A stretch of DNA of 14,041 nt from Planctomycetota bacterium (lineage in GTDB: Bacteria > Planctomycetota > UBA1135 > GCA-002686595): the NCBI GenBank assembly GCA_029212955.1, contig JARGOW010000034.1, positions 1-14,041 on the forward strand. The letters run 5' to 3'. Under the pieces are notes generated by a model. That model was not told the origin of the DNA. It made no database searches and was given only the letters and a program-made list of their open reading frames with translations. Positions 13,940-14,041 of the stretch are shown in pieces. Every line of letters starts with the position of its first letter. The first letter of the stretch is position 1. The translations under genes and the position numbers were made by a program.

Positions 13940-14041
13940 TCACCGACGGGGACTCAAGCGGCCGACGACCAGTTCCGTTGTCTGGCCCGCGACAATGGAG
14001 ATGGAATTCACCGGCAGTTTCAGTCTGGGGGTTGTGCTGTT
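13940..14041 (-). CDS. 3' end of an unidentified gene (partial)
   Basis: Read on the minus strand from the window edge, 33 codons are open and end at TGA (13940-13942). The residues, including LPVNSISIVAGQTTELVVGRL, look like a closing beta strand pair such as ends a carboxypeptidase-regulatory-like or similar beta-sandwich domain. The same strand and an 86-base gap to the ammonia-lyase gene support a real gene. The opposite strand also has a short open frame from ATG 13995 to the edge, so the choice is not certain. Too little is present to name it. Confidence 0.45.
   Translation of the reverse strand, partial: NSTTPRLKLPVNSISIVAGQTTELVVGRLSPRR

Overview
The window is ordinary-looking, gene-dense bacterial chromosome with GC in the high fifties by eye. 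It holds nine complete or nearly complete protein genes and one gene fragment at the right edge. I see no tRNA, rRNA, CRISPR array, transposase or phage gene. Several traits would suit Planctomycetota or a similar deep-branching Gram-negative lineage: two tandem von Willebrand A proteins (one VIT/VWA type, one VWA lipoprotein with an AGNE-type third motif), a secreted CehA-like PHP hydrolase, lipoprotein signal peptides, and a near absence of Shine-Dalgarno sites. This placement is inference and weak.

The left half (1-8122) is read on the + strand. It runs: a VIT/VWA protein cut by the left edge; a VWA lipoprotein starting within a few bases of its stop; a 204-base structured gap with a long-range inverted repeat and a GNRA-capped terminator; an OmpR-type response regulator and a sensor histidine kinase overlapping in ATGA; and a secreted PHP-family metallohydrolase that may be translated from a leaderless message.

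The right half (8138-14041) is read on the - strand. In transcription order it holds: the 3' end of an unidentified gene at the window edge; an ACT-domain threonine ammonia-lyase; a polytopic GT-C/DUF2142-like membrane protein; a two-anchor periplasmic protein of unknown family coupled to it by a strong ribosome site; and an M1-family metallopeptidase lipoprotein. The two halves converge with a 15-base gap, and a perfect 8-bp hairpin covers the peptidase stop codon.

Most products act at or outside the cytoplasmic membrane. The VWA pair probably forms a metal-dependent adhesion or assembly unit at the envelope. The two-component system next to it may respond to an envelope signal through an unusual Gln/Asn-rich sensor region. 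The GT-C-like protein and its coupled partner look like a small envelope glycan module. No system here is clearly new. The best leads are the structured gap at 3113-3270, the coupled membrane pair at 10029-12541, and the leaderless-start pattern.
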